NCBI RefSeq assembly: GCF_037975245.1
Contig: NC_092564.1
Location: 114,601-178,600, forward strand
Length of the DNA stretch: 64,000 nt
From: Apostichopus japonicus
Taxonomy: Eukaryota > Echinodermata > Holothuroidea > Aspidochirotida > Stichopodidae
Reading direction: 5' to 3'
The notes beneath the pieces were generated by a model that worked only from the letters and a program-made list of their open reading frames with translations, was not told the origin of the DNA and ran no database searches. The stretch's first letter is position 1. Every line of letters starts with the position of its first letter. Position numbers and translations under genes: made by a program. Shown piece after piece: positions 59,905 to 64,000 of this stretch.

Positions 59905-60330
59905 ACGGGAGAGAGAACAAGGAAATCTTTAAATAACAGTGACTAATGGCAATAATGCGACAGTTTGTTTCAGTATTGGATCATAGAAACGAAGTATGGT
60001 AAAATGTGGCCAAGACATACATACAAAGTATGCCAAACTGTAGCAGCTGGACGAAACAATTTGGGGGAATCCCGAAGTGACGTCAATTGTGACATCACTC
60101 AAAATTACCCCACAGCTGTGGCCTCGCTAACCATTTAGTATATACACCAGCAGAAAACCAGCACATTTAAGATCTCAAGACATTTATGGTTCGCTTATTA
60201 TTACCTAATTTGACCAAAAGGTAGAAATTGAGGACAATCTTACCTAGGTTAGAGAGAACAAGGAAAACTTCATGTAGCCAACCGGAGACTAGTGGCAATA
60301 ATGCAACAGTCTCTGCATGAGAGTCCCATG
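59905..60330. repeat. Pair of diverged direct repeats about 340 bases apart
   Basis: gagagaacaaggaaa followed by gact.atggcaataatgc.acagt occurs at about 59911-59970 and 60252-60315. Each copy spans about 65 bases with substitutions. Origin unknown. Confidence 0.6.
60078..60085. promoter_or_regulatory. Perfect CRE palindrome TGACGTCA
   Basis: An exact CREB/ATF consensus palindrome, followed by tgtgacatcactc. No promoter or gene start is visible beside it, so its role is unknown. Confidence 0.25.
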
Positions 60331-61531
60331 CTATGGACCACAAAATGCGCCTTAAATATGACATTTTGGCGGGGCATAATTTCCACCCATTAAATTTGGC
60401 AAATTAGATCGTTGGGAATGGTTGTGTTTGTAATGCGGAATATGAAATCGAATATCCAGAAAATAATTACCTCAGCCCATGCTCCCCCCTCCTCCACCGG
60501 TGAATATTTTTTATCCAACTGTTGAAAGTGATTTTCCCTCAACCGACCAGTGTTGGGGCCAAGGCCTCACTGCCTCCTTTATAATCACAATCCCCATTTA
60601 TTGGGCCACTTCTAATAGGGCTCCTGGTATCAGTGGTTCCAGAATTCACGTTTGGAAAAGACCAAAATGAAGTGATAGTGATCAGGTACTGGTAGAGGGG
60701 CATAGGGGCAGGAACCGCCCGCCCCCCCCCCAGAACTGTTTAAGAAATAATTTTCAGGGTTCCTACATGCAAACTGGTAATATGTTAAGTCCAAAATCAA
60801 AATTCTTTTTAAGTTATTTTGATTGCCCTCGGGAGGGCGGGGGTGGGGGGTATCTACCCGTGGTCCTGAAGAGGGGTCTCAGAGAAGGGGACAATCCTTC
60901 CCCCTTGGAAAGTTGCTGCATTTAAGAGAGTTTTGAATTTTCTATAAATTTGGTAGTTTTTTAGTATGCTAAGCCCCCTCGTGGCCCCCAGGATCCACCA
61001 GTATTAACAATTTCATCTGAAAGTAGCTATGGGAATAAATAGTGAGAGTTAATAACTAGAAATGTGCTTAAAAATTGCATGTAAAACAAGCCTATCAACA
61101 GTATCCACAGTGGTACTGGGGGTGATGAGTTCTTCACAACGATACTGCATTCTTCTTATTTCATGAATCCCCTGTTCTCATTTGTTTGCCCTGTACATGC
61201 CTACCAAGGAAGGACCAATCAGAGATCCTATAGAACTTATGGCATTCAAAAGCTTGAGCTGAAAGAGTCACAAAGTTACAATCAAATTTGTGGCTTAACT
61301 CAGTTTGTTGATATTGCACATATAGAAGGTAGCAATGTCCTCACATAAGGACACACAGCAATTAAAGCTGCCTTAGGGGAAGTAATTGACCCTTTCATGG
61401 TGGATTAGCTTTCTGCCAAGGTCTTTTATTAGCTGAAACACAAAGACTTCAGTCCTTTATTTCAGTAGGCAAGGGGATTCAAATTAACTACACATGGCCT
61501 ACCTTGATTGGCAGAAGGGTGAGGGTGGGAG

Positions 61532-61563
61532 CAGGGAGCTGCTGTTAGAGTAGCAGCTCCCTG
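61532..61563. mobile_element. 32-base palindromic micro-insertion
   Basis: The arms cagggagctgct and agcagctccctg are perfect complements around an 8-base loop gttagagt. It is flanked by gtgggag on both sides (61525-61531 and 61564-61570; 8 bases if the shared G is counted). CAG-ending termini and a 7-8-base duplication suggest a hAT-type insertion reduced to little more than its ends. The flank is low complexity, which weakens the duplication call. Confidence 0.5.
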
Positions 61564-61626
61564 GTGGGAGGGTATCATGTTTTACTTTATTAGGTATTAC
61601 TGTGTGGCAGTGGACAGTACTTGTGT

Positions 61627-61653
61627 CAGGGAGCTGCTACTAGCAGCTCCCTG
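61627..61653. mobile_element. 27-base palindromic micro-insertion
   Basis: The arms cagggagctgcta and tagcagctccctg pair perfectly around a single C. It is flanked by cttgtgt on both sides (61620-61626 and 61654-61660; 8 bases, cttgtgtc, if the shared C is counted). The 12 terminal bases of each arm are identical to those of the palindrome 64 bases upstream, but the flanking duplication is different, as expected for two separate insertions of one family. Confidence 0.6.
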
Positions 61654-63745
61654 CTTGTGTCAAACAACTTTTCTCTGGGAATTAATTTTACTGAACAGTA
61701 TTATCTATCTGCATGCCTATCGTATTTCAATTCAGGCTTACAATTGGTAATATCAAATTAAAGTCCAATTCACAGTTTGCTTATGAATTTCTGAAAACAA
61801 ACTTCCGAAGTAGATTCAATGTTTGTTAACCTAAATTCACTCTGACCAGGTGGGTATATGGAGAAAAGCTGTCACAATCGAAAGAAATATTTCTGTTGCC
61901 CTTATGGCGGTATCGATTTACCCTAATATCACTGCGACTGCCTATTTTAGTAAGGTTCATTACACAAATGTAAACAAAATAGTCTTCAATGCAGTCCCAT
62001 TCGTATCGAACACTATTTAAAATTCCACGGAGGAAACGTCTGAAATCACCTGCGTATTCATTGCAATGGAAGCAAATTACACAATTTGCAAGCTACATCG
62101 GTAAAACCGATAGAAAGATACCTTTCAAGAGAAGGAACAGCTTAAACATGAAAGTGATAGTAAAGGCCTAGGTTTATAACGGTCATAAACAACACAGAGA
62201 GATTTGATTGGCGGGTGATCTGTTTGGCGGGACTTGCATATATTGATCGAAGTTTGTAGAATCTACACCCTCCTTAAAAATTATGGCAGCATTTATTCAG
62301 TTCAGCATTTTTAACGACAGATAACTCAATAAAGCTAATGACTATTGATATGAAAAATGCACAGAAATGTGTTATTTTCACTGACATTTCAGTGCAATAA
62401 ACTGGGATGGTCAAAGTTTAAATTTGGCAAACCCTGAATGGGACTGTTAAACAATTTATGGAAACATAGTAGCAATTGCTGCAGATTCTCAATATTCTAT
62501 AATACAAAATCACTGAACGTTATTTATCATCAGTCTCATGTTGTGCTGTAAATGTAATTGTCTTCTTGAAAAGCTTTGTTCACTTCAGTCTTGTTATCAT
62601 TTATGAGACATTAAATTCCTGCAAATGTTTCTCCATTACTAGTTTGGACAGTACTTTAGAATGGGAAAGTTATTACACCTAATTATGTCTTGAACTTAAG
62701 TATTGTGTTGCCAATTTTAAAGAAACGAGGTCTAATTTTCTAACCATACTAGAAGATATGTAAACAAGCTTCTTTTCTTCTAAGACGTATTTCTGTGTGA
62801 CTGATCAATTTTCAAAAAATTTTATGTGTATATAGGCTATGAACAAGTGGATCAGTTGCTCATTAAGTAATTGCATATATGCAAGAAAAGAGTTCTGGCA
62901 TTTCGTCAGCAGACAAATGTTCTTTGTGGGATTGCACAGCCAGATGTGGGAATTGCAAACACTGCATTGCCCTGATGAATTATTTAGGGGTTAGGGGCAA
63001 AAATATAAGCACACTTTTAAAAAATAGCCCATATGATAAAATGTTTCAATTTATACTGTCAGTCCACTTCGTTTCAACATTTTGTACACTAACTTGGTTG
63101 AAATATTACGAGGTTGAGCTTTGACACCGGTTGCATGATACAAATGCGTCAGCTATCCCAGAGAGCAATTTGAGGAATTCACAGATAATCCATGTGTACA
63201 GATTTCCTGTAGACATTTGTTTCAGTTGTTCATGTGATCTGATTGGGCAACTGAAGTCGAGCAGGTAAACATGTGTTTGAGTAACCATAGAAATGAAGTT
63301 ACACATATTGTTCATGAAGACTGTGTTTGAGCCCGATTTGGGCCATTTGATCCCTAAAACCGTGTAAGAGTAATTGTTTTAGACTCAGAAAACCACATAG
63401 AAATAATAACAGTTAACTTTGTTACATTAAACACTTTTACAGTGTTGCAAACACAGTGTTGCAAAGTGAATCTTGAATTAGCATAAATAGCTTAGCAGCT
63501 CAACACATTTGAGAGATAGAAAGATGACAACAAAGCATTAAAGAAGTGGTAACTACTTTGCACACATGTTAAATATATTTCAATTATATATTCAATTATG
63601 TTCAATAAAAACCAAAATAACTGATAATAGCAAATACAAACAAGTGATAACTAATAATAACCATAATAACAAATGTGAAAAACATTGTACTCTTTGTGTT
63701 ACAGGGGAAAATGAAGCAAAATACAGCAATACCTGTCTTTTCTAT

Positions 63746-64000
63746 AAGTGAAGCTGGCATTGCCAATGTAGGAAAATACTCTGGACTTTGTTATTTTGTA
63801 CAAAAATAATGGAAAGCATATGCTTATGTTCAATGCCGAACTGTGTATTCTCCTATAATGCTCATTTCCCCCACCCCCCACCCCCACATCACCCATTATC
63901 AGACACGATTTTGATCTTTTCTGCCAAAAAATTGTAGCAGAAAGTGTACTCAGTGAATACCTAACTGTGTATTCTCAGATAATGCAAGTGAAGCTGGCAT
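63746..64000 (+). repeat. Duplicated blocks running off the window end
   Basis: aagtgaagctggcat occurs at 63746-63760 and again as the last 15 bases of the window, 240 bases later. aactgtgtattctc..ataatgc occurs at 63839 and 63963 (offset 124). The two offsets differ, so this is either a nested duplication or the beginning of a tandem array beyond the window. Confidence 0.5.

Larger units (their letters stand above)
59231..64000. other. Right flank: mixed AT-rich sequence without a supported gene
   Basis: Open frames at 59365-59562 (+), 59475-59828 (-), 60167-60364 (-) and 62879-63124 (+) show no domain I recognise. G/C-run patches at 60690-60900 and 60970-61006 look like decayed hAT-type miniature elements, but no target duplication is found. 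Confidence 0.45.

Noticed and set aside
60685-61006. Complete hAT miniature element with G/C-run ends
   Set aside because: The ends look hAT-like (ctggtagagg and ggatccaccag), but the flanking 8 bases do not match, so element borders cannot be set.
62879-63124. 81-codon plus-strand frame with several Cys as a zinc-finger exon
   Set aside because: The Cys spacing (CSLWDCTARCGNCKHC) fits no family I can name, and flanking splice signals are weak.
1-64000. tRNA, rRNA or other structured RNA genes
   Set aside because: Reading both strands by eye I found no A/B-box pair with a cloverleaf and no rRNA-like sequence. A covariance-model scan would be needed to exclude small RNAs.

Overview
The window is animal (metazoan) nuclear DNA. 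It is AT-rich, has long repeat-filled introns with GT-AG junctions, carries decayed LINE, DIRS-like and hAT elements, and holds about 25 kb of satellite. The style of the dispersed repeats and of the extracellular protein suggests a marine invertebrate deuterostome, perhaps an echinoderm. That placement is an inference and I cannot confirm the species.

Bases 1-29387 hold the 3' part of one plus-strand gene. Nine exons join with matching phases into a 313-residue open frame. It encodes the C-terminal part of a single-pass type I membrane glycoprotein: Cys-containing, beta-rich extracellular modules, a Ser/Thr-rich stalk on small symmetric exons, one transmembrane helix and a 26-residue cytoplasmic tail. 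The 5' exons, signal peptide and promoter lie outside the window. Its introns contain many copies of a dispersed repeat with AGGTCA half-sites, three minisatellites of 39, about 58/65 and 63/71 bp plus a short 49-bp array, a minus-strand LINE reverse transcriptase relic, a DIRS-like gag relic, a THAP-domain relic facing a P2X7-like N-terminal fragment, and two hAT-type miniature elements with 8-bp target duplications.

Downstream of the stop (29388-31280) the likely 3' UTR and flank are themselves tandem repeats. One of them repeats an AATAAA polyadenylation signal every 174 bp. A quiet AT-rich stretch follows, then a tandemly duplicated hAT-like fragment that runs into a 100-N assembly gap (33784-33883).

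From the gap to about 59230 is an unbroken satellite array. Its 366-377 bp monomer is two diverged halves of about 184 bp. Monomers carry one to four copies of a roughly 70-bp subrepeat and are arranged in higher-order repeats: a five-monomer unit of 2.2-2.3 kb on the left and 1054/1500-bp units in the middle, with degraded monomers at the right edge. The last 4.7 kb has no gene I can support. It does contain two very short palindromes, each flanked by a direct repeat of 7-8 bp, which look like minimal hAT-type insertions.
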